A stretch of 27,531 nt of DNA from NCBI GenBank assembly GCA_902538695.1, contig CACBGC010000005.1, forward strand, positions 1 through 27,531. The letters run 5' to 3'. The notes beneath the pieces are model-generated. The model ran no database searches, was not told where the DNA came from, and saw only the letters and a program-made list of their open reading frames with translations. The DNA is from an uncultured Synechococcaceae cyanobacterium (lineage in GTDB: Bacteria > Cyanobacteriota > Cyanobacteriia > PCC-6307 > Cyanobiaceae). This document shows, in pieces, positions 7,611 through 15,115 of the stretch. Position numbers and translations under genes: made by a program. Position 1 is the stretch's first letter; every line of letters begins with the position of its first letter.

Positions 7611-10193
7611 ATGAAAATAGTTCCAAGCGAATTCTCTAATTCTGCTTGGAACTTTTTTATTTTTGCCAAAGAAATTGCTTATAAAAATTATCAACAAAAT
7701 GTAGACTCTGATAATTTACTATTAGCTCTTATAAAAGATGACAATATTACAAAACAGATTTTTAAAAAAAATAATGTAAATCTAAAAGATCTTGAGAGGG
7801 AAATAATTTCTTCATTAAATGCGAAGGCAAAAATGAAAAATAAACAAGACAATTTATATATAGGTGATACTCTTCACAAAATATTTTTGAAGGCGAATGA
7901 TATTAAAATTACTTTAAATGATGTAGTGATATCAACAGAACACTTAGTTTACGGTTTCACTTATGATGATAAATATGGATTTCAAATTTTAAATCAAAAA
8001 GGTATTCCAGAATTTCTTGAAATTATTAAGAAAATGAAGTCAGATCAGGCATTAAAAAATGAATTTAATAGTTCTAATGAGTCTTTGGAAAAATATGGTA
8101 TTGATCTAACTCAATCTGCACGAGATGGGATTTTAGACCCTGTTATTGGTAGGGATGAAGAGATTAGAAGAACAATTCAAATATTGAGTAGAAGAACAAA
8201 AAATAATCCAGTTCTTATTGGAGAACCTGGGGTTGGGAAAACAGCCATTGTAGAGGGGTTAGCTCAAAGAATTATTAATGGCGATGTACCTTCTGCGCTA
8301 CAAGATAGGAAACTAATTTCATTAGATATGGGTTCACTTTTAGCTGGAGCAAAATATCGTGGAGAATTTGAAGAAAGAATAAAAAATATTCTAAAGAAAG
8401 TGAAAGAATCAGACGGTAAGATTATTCTTTTTATTGATGAAATTCATACGGTAGTTGGTGCAGGCGCTAGTGGAGGTTCTTTAGATGCAAGCAACCTATT
8501 AAAACCAATGCTTGCGAGAGGAGAACTTAGATGTATTGGTGCTACAACTATTAGTGAACATAAACAAAATATAGAAAAAGATCCTGCTTTAGAACGAAGA
8601 TTTCAAAAGATAAAAGTTGATGCTCCTTCAATAGATGATACTGTATCAATTTTAAGAGGATTGAGAGAAAGATACGAAGTTCATCATAGTGTGAGAATTT
8701 CTGATAATGCTTTAGTTGCTGCTGCAACACTTAGCGAAAGATATATTAACGATAGATTTCTTCCTGACAAAGCAATAGATCTAATCGATGAAGCAGCCTC
8801 AAGATTAAATATGGTCATAACTTCCAAACCTGAAGAAATTGATGAAATTGATCGAAAAGTTCTACAGTTTGAGATGGAAAAATTATCTTTAAAAAGAGAA
8901 ACGGATGATTTTTCATTAGAAAGATTAAAAAAAATCAATAATGAACTTTTATCCCTTAAAGATAAACAGGCAGAATTAGGCGCTAAATGGAAAAAAGAAA
9001 AAGATGAAATTGATGATATTAGCAGCATAAAAGAAGAAATTGAATCTGTTCAATTGCAAATAGATCAAGCCAAAAGGAGCTTTGACCTCAACAAAGCAGC
9101 AGAATTAGAATTTGGAACTTTAAATTCTTTGCAAAAAAAATTGAAAGAAAAAAGTGAGTCCCTAGTAAATTCTCAAAAAAATGGAGATACAAGTCTTTTA
9201 AGACAAGAGGTAACTTTTGATGATATTGCAGAAGTTGTCTCAAAGTGGACCTCTATTCCAGTACAAAACTTAAACCAGTCAGAAAAAGATAAACTCTTGA
9301 GCATCGAGTCAATCCTTAAAGAAAAAATTATTGGTCAAGATAGTGCAATTAAGGCAGTTGCAGATTCCATTAAGAGATCAAGGACTGGTCTAAATGATCC
9401 AAGCAAGCCATTAGCCAGTTTTCTCTTTTTAGGTCCAACTGGTGTTGGGAAAACAGAGCTAAGTAAAGTAACAGCCAAAATAATATTCGATTCAAATTCT
9501 TCAATTACAAGACTGGATATGTCTGAATATATGGAAAAGCATTCAGTGAGCAAAATTATAGGTGCGCCTCCTGGATATTTAGGTTTCGAATCAGGCGGTC
9601 AACTAACTGAAGCTGTACGCAAAAATCCTTATTCGTTAATACTCCTAGATGAAATAGAGAAAGCTCACAAAGATATTTTAGATATTCTCTTACAGGTTCT
9701 TGATGATGGAATCATTACTGATAGTCAAGGTCGTACAATCAATTTCAAAAATTCAATCATTGTTCTCACAAGTAATTTAGGAAGTCAATCAATAAATGAT
9801 TTATCAGTTAGAAAAGAAGATACAAATGAAATTAAAAAAGTAGTAGATAATGAAATTAAAAAATTTTTCAAGCCTGAGTTTTTAAATCGACTTGATGAAA
9901 TAGTTATTTTTAATAATTTAGAATTAAATGACATAAAAGAAATTGCAAAAATCCAGCTTCAACATTTAGAAAAAAGACTTAACAAAAAAAACTTAAAATT
10001 CAAAATTACGGATGAAGCAATTAACCAACTTGTCAGAAATAGTTTCGATCATGCCTATGGCGCAAGACCTTTAAAAAGAATTATTCAAAAACAAATTGAG
10101 ACAAAAATTTCAAATAATATATTGAATAATCATTACCTTAATAAAGACGAGATTAATATTTATCTGATTAATGGAGAGATAAATGTTGATTAA
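7611..10193 (+). CDS. clpB: ClpB-family AAA+ disaggregase
   Basis: ClpB is a hexameric Hsp100 chaperone that threads aggregated proteins through its pore, working with DnaK. The 860 residues show the full ClpB layout: a Clp N domain (about 1-145), first AAA+ module with Walker A GEPGVGKT (from residue 204), pore motif KYRG, Walker B LFIDE and arginine finger pair in ALERRF, a long coiled-coil middle domain (about 395-515), then the second AAA+ module with Walker A GPTGVGKT (from residue 608), pore motif GYLG and NRLDE. The middle domain separates it from ClpC and ClpA. I prefer the ATG at 7611 to the TTG at 7608. The N domain is divergent in sequence from typical cyanobacterial ClpB, and codons 4-17 coincide with a terminator-like hairpin. 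Confidence 0.93.
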   Translation: MKIVPSEFSNSAWNFFIFAKEIAYKNYQQNVDSDNLLLALIKDDNITKQIFKKNNVNLKDLEREIISSLNAKAKMKNKQDNLYIGDTLHKIFLKANDIKITLNDVVISTEHLVYGFTYDDKYGFQILNQKGIPEFLEIIKKMKSDQALKNEFNSSNESLEKYGIDLTQSARDGILDPVIGRDEEIRRTIQILSRRTKNNPVLIGEPGVGKTAIVEGLAQRIINGDVPSALQDRKLISLDMGSLLAGAKYRGEFEERIKNILKKVKESDGKIILFIDEIHTVVGAGASGGSLDASNLLKPMLARGELRCIGATTISEHKQNIEKDPALERRFQKIKVDAPSIDDTVSILRGLRERYEVHHSVRISDNALVAAATLSERYINDRFLPDKAIDLIDEAASRLNMVITSKPEEIDEIDRKVLQFEMEKLSLKRETDDFSLERLKKINNELLSLKDKQAELGAKWKKEKDEIDDISSIKEEIESVQLQIDQAKRSFDLNKAAELEFGTLNSLQKKLKEKSESLVNSQKNGDTSLLRQEVTFDDIAEVVSKWTSIPVQNLNQSEKDKLLSIESILKEKIIGQDSAIKAVADSIKRSRTGLNDPSKPLASFLFLGPTGVGKTELSKVTAKIIFDSNSSITRLDMSEYMEKHSVSKIIGAPPGYLGFESGGQLTEAVRKNPYSLILLDEIEKAHKDILDILLQVLDDGIITDSQGRTINFKNSIIVLTSNLGSQSINDLSVRKEDTNEIKKVVDNEIKKFFKPEFLNRLDEIVIFNNLELNDIKEIAKIQLQHLEKRLNKKNLKFKITDEAINQLVRNSFDHAYGARPLKRIIQKQIETKISNNILNNHYLNKDEINIYLINGEINVD
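7620..7658 (+). terminator. Intrinsic-terminator-like hairpin inside the clpB 5' coding end
   Basis: GTTCCAAGC (7620-7628) pairs perfectly with GCTTGGAAC (7644-7652). The stem continues inward as GAATT/AATTC with a single bulged T at 7643 and a CTCT loop (7634-7637), giving 14 base pairs. The right arm is followed at once by six T residues, an A and five more T residues, and an A-run precedes the left arm. This is the form of a Rho-independent terminator and is the strongest such structure I found in the window. It sits about 75 bases after the petE stop, so it may end petE transcripts, yet it lies within clpB codons 4-17. Confidence 0.6.
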
Positions 10194-10241
10194 ATATCTT
10201 ATTAAAGAATCCTATACGACTTTAAAATAAACAAGTTTAAT

Positions 10242-10715
10242 CTAAGATTTGAACCAATCAGGAATTTCCTCATAACTTGCTTTATTCGATTTATTTTCTT
10301 TTGATTCTGTTTTCCAACAGCATGTTCTACCCTTATCCTTATCCTGTAAGTATTCATTAGCCCATCTCCAAATTAATTCAGAGGTGAACTCCATTCCCAC
10401 ATTATCCATAATTCTCAGATCTAAAGCATCTAAGTCATGTAATTTTTCCCAGTAATTCAGCAAAGGGTCATCTTTATTTATTAGAAAAGTATGGTCAAAT
10501 TGATCCTTTAGTCTATTTTGTAGGGGCTTTAGACTTGAAAAATCGACAACAAAACCATTTAGGTCCAATTTTTTTGCAGTGAACCAAAAGGTGAATGATC
10601 TTGAATATCCATGCACAAATCTGCAGTGGCCCTCATGGCGCCATTGCCTATGTGAACAAGGAAAATCCTCGTAACTTTTGCTGCATGAAAATTTCAGAGA
10701 ATGAATATACATCAA
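10242..10715 (-). CDS. 6-pyruvoyl-tetrahydropterin synthase / QueD-like protein
   Basis: This is a 157-residue protein of the PTPS / 6-carboxytetrahydropterin synthase fold. These enzymes act on dihydroneopterin triphosphate, for tetrahydropterin or queuosine (7-deazaguanine) synthesis. Visible motifs are the catalytic-type Cys31 in HCRFVHG, VDFSSLK, FDHTFL with the catalytic histidine, and EFTSEL with the pterin-binding glutamate region. Having Cys at the CxxxHG position argues against the PTPS-III (FolB-replacing) subtype. The usual zinc-binding HGH is HGY here (His35, Tyr37), with His22, His27 and His30 nearby. Strand and position place it convergent with clpB (48-base gap) and divergent from hisIE. 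The exact reaction is not certain. Confidence 0.8.
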   Translation of the reverse strand: MMYIHSLKFSCSKSYEDFPCSHRQWRHEGHCRFVHGYSRSFTFWFTAKKLDLNGFVVDFSSLKPLQNRLKDQFDHTFLINKDDPLLNYWEKLHDLDALDLRIMDNVGMEFTSELIWRWANEYLQDKDKGRTCCWKTESKENKSNKASYEEIPDWFKS

Positions 10716-10775
10716 TTAACTGTTAGGATAATTTTTAATAAAACACATTGAGTAGGATTTAACATAACGAACATA

Positions 10776-11435
10776 ATGACTTATTCAACTAATTTTTCGA
10801 TAGAGGATCTACGCTTTGATAATTATGGATTAATCCCTGCAATAGCACAAGATTGGCTTGACGGATCAATTCTTATGCTTGCTTGGATGAACAAAGAATC
10901 TTTAACAATAACACTTGAAACCAAAAACGTTCATTATTGGAGTAGATCAAGATCCGAAATTTGGAGAAAAGGAGCTACAAGTGGAAGTACACAAATACTT
11001 AAGGAGATAAGATTCGACTGCGATAATGATGCACTAGTCCTTTTAATTGAGCAAAACGGTTCAGGAGCATGTCACACTGGGGAAAAAAGTTGTTTTTTTA
11101 ACGAAATCAAAATTAATCAAAGTGATAAAAAAGAGAAAAAAACAACTCCCTTCTCAAATATTTGCTCTGAATTATTTAACACAATTAACGAAAGATCAAT
11201 AAATCCATCAGAAAAAAGTTACACAAATCATTTATTAACAAAAGGTAGTAATACTATTTTGAAAAAAATAGGAGAGGAATCTGCAGAATTTATAATGGCT
11301 TGCAAAGATAATGATAAAAATTCAATCTCAAATGAAGCTGCTGATTTAATTTATCATCTGCAAGTAGCCCTTATGCATAAAGGGGTCGAGTGGAGAGAAG
11401 TACTTGCTGTTCTAGAATCAAGAAGAAAAAATTAA
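10776..11435 (+). CDS. hisIE: Bifunctional phosphoribosyl-AMP cyclohydrolase / phosphoribosyl-ATP pyrophosphatase
   Basis: This fused enzyme carries out the second and third steps of histidine synthesis: PR-ATP to PR-AMP, then ring opening to ProFAR. The N-terminal HisI domain (about 1-115) shows LMLAWMN, HYWSRSRSEIWRKGATSG, the metal-binding FDCDNDA and the CHTGEKSCFF zinc-cysteine motif. A lysine-rich linker follows, then the C-terminal HisE domain (about 125-219) with KKIGEESAEFIMACK and EAADLIYHL. The 219-residue length fits the fused form. The ATG at 10776 is the natural start, with the divergent pterin gene 60 bases away, so the gap must hold both promoters. HisG, the preceding step, is elsewhere in this window at 26062-26700. 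Confidence 0.96.
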   Translation: MTYSTNFSIEDLRFDNYGLIPAIAQDWLDGSILMLAWMNKESLTITLETKNVHYWSRSRSEIWRKGATSGSTQILKEIRFDCDNDALVLLIEQNGSGACHTGEKSCFFNEIKINQSDKKEKKTTPFSNICSELFNTINERSINPSEKSYTNHLLTKGSNTILKKIGEESAEFIMACKDNDKNSISNEAADLIYHLQVALMHKGVEWREVLAVLESRRKN

Positions 11436-11468
11436 AAAAAATAAAATTTATAGTTTTTAATTTTTTTT
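11426..11468 (+). terminator. AT-only inverted repeat at the end of hisIE, possible terminator
   Basis: A 13-base left arm (AAAAAATTAAAAA, 11426-11438) spans the hisIE stop codon and is complementary to 11454-11466, with the T-run continuing to 11468 and a 15-base AT-rich loop between. The stem has no G-C pair, so it would be a weak structure; the T-rich 3' side is the main argument for termination. Confidence 0.3.
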
Positions 11469-11490
11469 CCTTAAATCTTAAAAAAATAAT

Positions 11491-11538
11491 GTTAATTAAC
11501 TAATTAATAATTATTAATTAATTATTAATTAATTATTA
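11491..11538. repeat. Cluster of AT palindromes and an 11-base direct repeat upstream of the sigma gene
   Basis: Three overlapping ordered elements are seen. GTTAATTAAC at 11491-11500 is a perfect 10-base palindrome. Positions 11501-11520 form a perfect 20-base palindrome (TAATTAATAA followed by its complement). The unit ATTATTAATTA occurs at 11510-11520 and 11521-11531 and partly at 11532-11538, at a spacing of 11 bases, about one helical turn. The cluster ends 59 bases before the GTG start of the sigma factor, a position suited to regulator binding. It may also be low-complexity AT drift. Confidence 0.6.
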
Positions 11539-11597
11539 CATGTATGGCTTATTACTGAATTGACTATAAGTTAAATATATTAACAATGAGGTAAATC

Positions 11598-12521
11598 GTG
11601 AGTTCATTAAGCGATTTTCTTGGTGAAATAGGTCGTCATCAACTTTTGACTCCAGAAAGAGAACTCACAATGGGCAGAAAAGTCCAAGAAATGGTAGTAC
11701 TTGTTAATAGATGTCAAGAGGCAGGAGGAAAAGGCCCCGCTTGTGAATATTCCGAAGCTGAGAGAAAAAAGATAAAAATTGGTGAAAAAGCTAAAAATGA
11801 GATGATAACAGCCAATCTAAGACTAGTTGTAAACCTCGCTAAAAGATACCAAGGGAAAGGATTAGAATTACTGGACTTAATTCAGGAGGGCACATTAGGT
11901 CTTACAAGGGCCGTAGAAAAATATGATCCGTCTAGAGGACATAGATTTTCCACCTATGCTTATTGGTGGATTAGGCAAGGTTTAAATAGAGCATTGTCAA
12001 CTCAAAGTAGAACGATAAGGATCCCTGTTAACATTAATGAAAAACTTACAAAACTAAGATCAGCAAAATCAAAGCTTATGCAACTTAAGGGGATTCCACC
12101 TACTAGTTATGAGCTAGCTGAAGAAATGAAAATAACCAAAGAGGAAATTGACGAACTCCTTTCTTGTGAATTGAGAAGCATCACTGTTAGTCTTCAAGGT
12201 ACTGTTAAATCAAAATCAGATCCTTCCGAATTAGTTGATATTCTTCCAAGTGATCAAACTCCCCCAATGGAATTAGCTGAATTAGCTGAAAGGACAGCCT
12301 CGGCTTGGAAGTTATTAGATAAAGCAAATTTAACTGAAAAAGAAAGAAAGATAGTAAGCTTAAGATTTGGTTTAGATGGCTCAAATGAATGGAGAACTTT
12401 AGCTGAAGTTGCAAGACATATGAGTTGTAGCAGGGAATATTGCCGACAAGTTGTTCAACGTGCTTTAAGAAAACTTAGAAAAGCAGGAATACAGAATGGA
12501 TTAGTTGATAGTATTAGCTAA
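11598..12521 (+). CDS. RpoD-family (group 2) RNA polymerase sigma factor
   Basis: This is a 307-residue sigma-70-family factor that directs RNA polymerase to promoters. It has a short region 1.2 (residues 1-35), region 2 with NLRLVVNLAKRYQG, DLIQEGTLGL and the -10 recognition segment FSTYAYWWIRQ, region 3 in the middle, and region 4 with an HTH near the end (WRTLAEVARHMSCSREYCRQ) for the -35 element. The short N-terminus and length fit cyanobacterial group 2 alternative sigma factors rather than the longer primary RpoD. The GTG start is supported by GAGG at 11588-11591, one of few clear Shine-Dalgarno sequences here; the ATG at 11586 is followed two codons later by a stop. Which named sigma it is cannot be told from this sequence. 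Confidence 0.93.
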   Translation: MSSLSDFLGEIGRHQLLTPERELTMGRKVQEMVVLVNRCQEAGGKGPACEYSEAERKKIKIGEKAKNEMITANLRLVVNLAKRYQGKGLELLDLIQEGTLGLTRAVEKYDPSRGHRFSTYAYWWIRQGLNRALSTQSRTIRIPVNINEKLTKLRSAKSKLMQLKGIPPTSYELAEEMKITKEEIDELLSCELRSITVSLQGTVKSKSDPSELVDILPSDQTPPMELAELAERTASAWKLLDKANLTEKERKIVSLRFGLDGSNEWRTLAEVARHMSCSREYCRQVVQRALRKLRKAGIQNGLVDSIS

Positions 12522-12558
12522 AAATACCATTAAAAATATTTAAATTTCATTTATAAGG

Positions 12559-12927
12559 ATGAAAGAGAACTACAAAACTCAAGAAAAAATCTATGATGCT
12601 GAAGTTTTAGAAAGTTCAACATTTGATGAAAATATCATTATAAAGATTCTTATTAAAGCGGGAAGAACAATCGCCAAGCCTGCCTTAGAAGTTTTGGAGA
12701 TGGCATTAGATCCTTATACTCCTGCACAAGTGAGAGTTTCATTAATGGCTGCTCTAGCATATTTGATTATGCCATTTGATCTTTTCCCTGACTTTATGCC
12801 TTTAGTTGGTTTTAGTGATGATTTTGTAGCCCTCACAGCAGTACTCAGTATATGGAGCAAATACATGACTCCTTCAATAAGAGCAAGAGCAGAGAATAAG
12901 CTTAATAAGTTATTTCCTTTTTATTGA
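12559..12927 (+). CDS. DUF1232 (YkvA-like) membrane protein
   Basis: This is a 122-residue protein. The core from about residue 48 to 100 (LDPYTPAQVRVSLMAALAYLIMPFDLFPDFMPLVGFSDD, written here only as its shape) has the DUF1232 hallmarks: a hydrophobic helix, a YLIMPFDLFPD turn and GFSDD. DUF1232 proteins are small membrane-associated proteins of unknown role. AAGG lies directly before the ATG, which is closer than usual for a Shine-Dalgarno site. The gene lies 37 bases after the sigma factor, and its stop codon directly abuts the ATG of the next gene, so sigma factor, DUF1232 and HTH protein probably share a transcript. Confidence 0.82.
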   Translation: MKENYKTQEKIYDAEVLESSTFDENIIIKILIKAGRTIAKPALEVLEMALDPYTPAQVRVSLMAALAYLIMPFDLFPDFMPLVGFSDDFVALTAVLSIWSKYMTPSIRARAENKLNKLFPFY

Positions 12928-13248
12928 ATGAGTAAATTATCTACACAGGAAGAAAAAGAACTCGTCTCCTTCATTAAAGATTGGTTAAAAACGCATGGAT
13001 TTACCCAAAAAGACTTAGCAAATGAATTAAATATTAAATCGAGTAGAACCTCAGAGATTATTCTCAAAATGAAAGAATTATATAAAAAAGGCGGCATGTT
13101 CAATATTGCAAAAAATCTTATAAAGATTGAGCAAAAATGGTTAAACAATATTAAGAACGATTATCTAGAAACGAAACAAATACCACCATATAATCAATTA
13201 GATATCGACTCATTAGTAAACCAGATAAATCAAGATACTAGAAAATAA
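12928..13248 (+). CDS. Small HTH DNA-binding protein
   Basis: This is a 106-residue protein whose first 65 residues carry a helix-turn-helix of Cro/XRE-like type (FTQKDLANELNIKSSRTSEIILKM). The second half (about 66-106) is a polar helical tail with no recognised domain. It starts directly at the stop of the DUF1232 gene with no spacer, a typical sign of translational coupling. It is probably a DNA-binding regulator; its targets are unknown, though its place downstream of the sigma factor suggests a regulatory role. Alternatives such as an antitoxin are possible, but no toxin-like partner is nearby. Confidence 0.75.
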   Translation: MSKLSTQEEKELVSFIKDWLKTHGFTQKDLANELNIKSSRTSEIILKMKELYKKGGMFNIAKNLIKIEQKWLNNIKNDYLETKQIPPYNQLDIDSLVNQINQDTRK

Positions 13249-13442
13249 ATATTATTTAAAATAATACATTTTTAATTAAAAATGATATAACCTCTTAAAA
13301 CTAACGTTTAAATAAATATCGTTTTAACTCCTAAATAAGATAAATAATTGAATTATTAAAGCAAAAATAATACGTATTTTTAAGTTAAATTAATTCTTTT
13401 AATAAATAGCTAATAATTACTAAATTTATTCGTAAATCATAT
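13249..13442. other. AT-rich convergent spacer with three inverted repeats
   Basis: This 194-base gap separates two genes whose 3' ends face each other. It has no credible coding frame. It contains ATTATTT/AAATAAT at 13251-13265, a perfect 18-base palindrome CATTTTTAATTAAAAATG at 13267-13284, and TTAAAAC (13295-13301) paired with GTTTTAA (13321-13327). The palindrome reads the same on both strands and has T-runs on both, so a bidirectional terminator for the HTH gene and the YciI-like gene is plausible. Nothing else is recognisable here. Confidence 0.45.
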
Positions 13443-13712
13443 TTAAAATGCTTGAATCCAGGGATAAATATCATAATTAATCCATATACCTTTTTCCCAA
13501 TATATATCCTCCTCAATAAGATCTTTCAACTCCTTTATATCATTAGCATTAAAAATTCCAAACAAATATTTGGTACATTTTGTTGGCCCTAATGTAACTA
13601 AAATATCACTATCTTTTAAGTTTTTAAGTCTCTTAAGATGTTGTTCTCGAAATGGTTCCCTTTTAATAATTGCATCTTCACAGTACCGACCAAAAACTAC
13701 AAACTTTTCCAT
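13443..13712 (-). CDS. YciI-like (YCII domain) protein
   Basis: This is an 89-residue single-domain protein with the YCII pattern: an initial strand (KFVVFGRYCED), a histidine in FREQHLKRLKNL, then a LVTLGPT strand, a regulatory-looking GIFNANDIKELKDLIEED helix and a final strand plus helix ending WINYDIYPW. YciI relatives are dimeric alpha/beta proteins related to dehalogenase/muconolactone isomerase-like folds; the reaction of most is unknown. It is divergent from the cyAbrB gene, with 96 bases between starts, and convergent with the HTH gene. No membrane segment or signal peptide is present. Confidence 0.72.
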   Translation of the reverse strand: MEKFVVFGRYCEDAIIKREPFREQHLKRLKNLKDSDILVTLGPTKCTKYLFGIFNANDIKELKDLIEEDIYWEKGIWINYDIYPWIQAF

Positions 13713-13808
13713 TTTAAATATAAATAATAGAATGAATAGATACTTAATAATTGCATATATTACGCGCAGATTGCTATGTTATTTAATACAACTTTCTTTT
13801 AATTAATT

Positions 13809-14165
13809 ATGCTAACTGGTAGCGATCTCCTTGCAAAAGTTAAAGAACTTGGTGATGTTAGCAAATCTGACCTAGTTCGCGCTTGTGGATATGTTTCCAC
13901 TAAAAAAAACGGAGGTGAACGCTTAAACTTTACAGCATTTTATGAAGCACTTTTAGAAGCAAAAGGGGTTAATCTTGGTGATTCTGGAGTTGCAGGTATT
14001 GGAAAAGGTGGAAGAAAACTTAGTTATATTGCTACAGTTCAAGGCAATGGAAATCTTCTGATTGGGAAAGCATATACAGCACTTCTTGATTTAAAAGCAG
14101 GTGATGAATTCGAAATTAAGCTCGGAAGAAAACAAATCAGATTATTACCTACAGAAGAATCTTAA
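13809..14165 (+). CDS. Cyanobacterial AbrB-like transcriptional regulator (cyAbrB)
   Basis: This 118-residue protein is typical of the cyanobacterial AbrB family. The N-terminal half carries the family-specific stretch SKSDLVRACGYVSTK and LNFTAFYEALLEAKG. The C-terminal half (about 70-113) is the AbrB swapped-hairpin DNA-binding domain with GNLLIGKAYTALLDLKAGDEF. Unlike Bacillus AbrB, where the DNA-binding part is N-terminal, cyanobacterial versions have it at the C-terminus, as here. Relatives in other cyanobacteria influence carbon and nitrogen metabolism genes. The gene stands alone between a divergent YciI-like gene and the convergent trpA operon. No strong Shine-Dalgarno site precedes the ATG. 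Confidence 0.9.
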   Translation: MLTGSDLLAKVKELGDVSKSDLVRACGYVSTKKNGGERLNFTAFYEALLEAKGVNLGDSGVAGIGKGGRKLSYIATVQGNGNLLIGKAYTALLDLKAGDEFEIKLGRKQIRLLPTEES

Positions 14166-14246
14166 AGACAACAACAATAAATTGGTAATAACATTTTTAA
14201 TTTTCTATAAATAATTCTTTTAATTAATAAATTATCTTTGTATTTA

Positions 14247-15086
14247 TTATTTTTGATCAGCAGCTAAACGCATTTCTTTACAAAACTCACCAACATGATC
14301 GACAACATCTTTTTCACTTGAGCTCGAGATTCGTTTTACAAATGCACTCCCAATAATTACTCCATCTGCTCCCCACTCACGAACTTTATTAACATGTTCT
14401 GGAGTTGATATTCCAAAACCAACAGCAATTGGATTACTATTTACATCTTTTAATTTAGAAATAAGATTTTCTACTCTATTTTCCATTTTATTTCTCTCAC
14501 CAGTGACACCTGTAACACTTACTAAATAAGTAAAGCCTTTTGTATGGTTTGATATTTGTTTCATTCTTTCAAAAGGAGTAGTTGGCGCTACCAATAAAAT
14601 TAAGTCCATAGAATGGTTACTAACTATTTTAGAAAATTTATAAGCTTCCTCCAAAGGGAGGTCAGGAACTATTAGTCCAGAAACTCCAGCATCAGATGCC
14701 ATCTCACAAAACCTTTCAAAGCCAAAACATAGTAATGGATTCAAGTAAGAAAAAAGGATGATGGGGATATTTAACTTACCTTTTAAAGACTCTAAAAGTT
14801 TAATTACTTTTCTTAAACTAGTACCTGACTTCAAGGCGCGAGAGGCGGCCACTTGAATAACAGGTCCATCTGCAAGTGGGTCACTATAGGGGATACCTAA
14901 TTCAATAAGGTCAGCTCCATTATCTTGTAACTTTAATAAGATCTCAGACGTGATTTCAATATTGGGATCACCAGCCATTATAAAAGGCATTAAAGCAAAT
15001 TTTTTTTTATTTTTTAACTCACAAAACATCTCATCTACCTTAGATAAAGATTCATTTTTAGTAATTTGCATTTTGTTATCTTTCAT
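14247..15086 (-). CDS. trpA: Tryptophan synthase alpha subunit
   Basis: TrpA cleaves indole-3-glycerol phosphate to indole and glyceraldehyde 3-phosphate and passes the indole to TrpB. The 279-residue TIM barrel has both catalytic acids, Glu62 in LIELGIPYSDPLADGP and Asp73 eleven residues later, the same spacing as the E. coli pair. GLIVPDLP, LVSVTGVTGER and AVGFGIS with the phosphate-binding glycine loop and GVIIGSAFV are present. It is the last gene of the ndhL - DUF3007 - trpA operon, 29 bases after the DUF3007 stop. TrpB is not in this window. The first 13 or so residues precede the usual family start, so a downstream methionine (Met6) could be the real start. Confidence 0.96.
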   Translation of the reverse strand: MKDNKMQITKNESLSKVDEMFCELKNKKKFALMPFIMAGDPNIEITSEILLKLQDNGADLIELGIPYSDPLADGPVIQVAASRALKSGTSLRKVIKLLESLKGKLNIPIILFSYLNPLLCFGFERFCEMASDAGVSGLIVPDLPLEEAYKFSKIVSNHSMDLILLVAPTTPFERMKQISNHTKGFTYLVSVTGVTGERNKMENRVENLISKLKDVNSNPIAVGFGISTPEHVNKVREWGADGVIIGSAFVKRISSSSEKDVVDHVGEFCKEMRLAADQK

Positions 15087-15115
15087 AATTTTTAGATATT
15101 TTTTTTATGAAAAAT

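Noticed and set aside
8684..9028. Open frame of 114 codons on the minus strand inside clpB
   Set aside because: It is rich in Ser, Leu, Ile and Phe, as expected from the complement of Lys/Glu/Asp codons, and the plus-strand frame has clear ClpB motifs.
13570..13806. Plus-strand frame overlapping the YciI-like gene
   Set aside because: It is antisense to a gene with clear YCII features and runs into the divergent promoter region of the cyAbrB gene.
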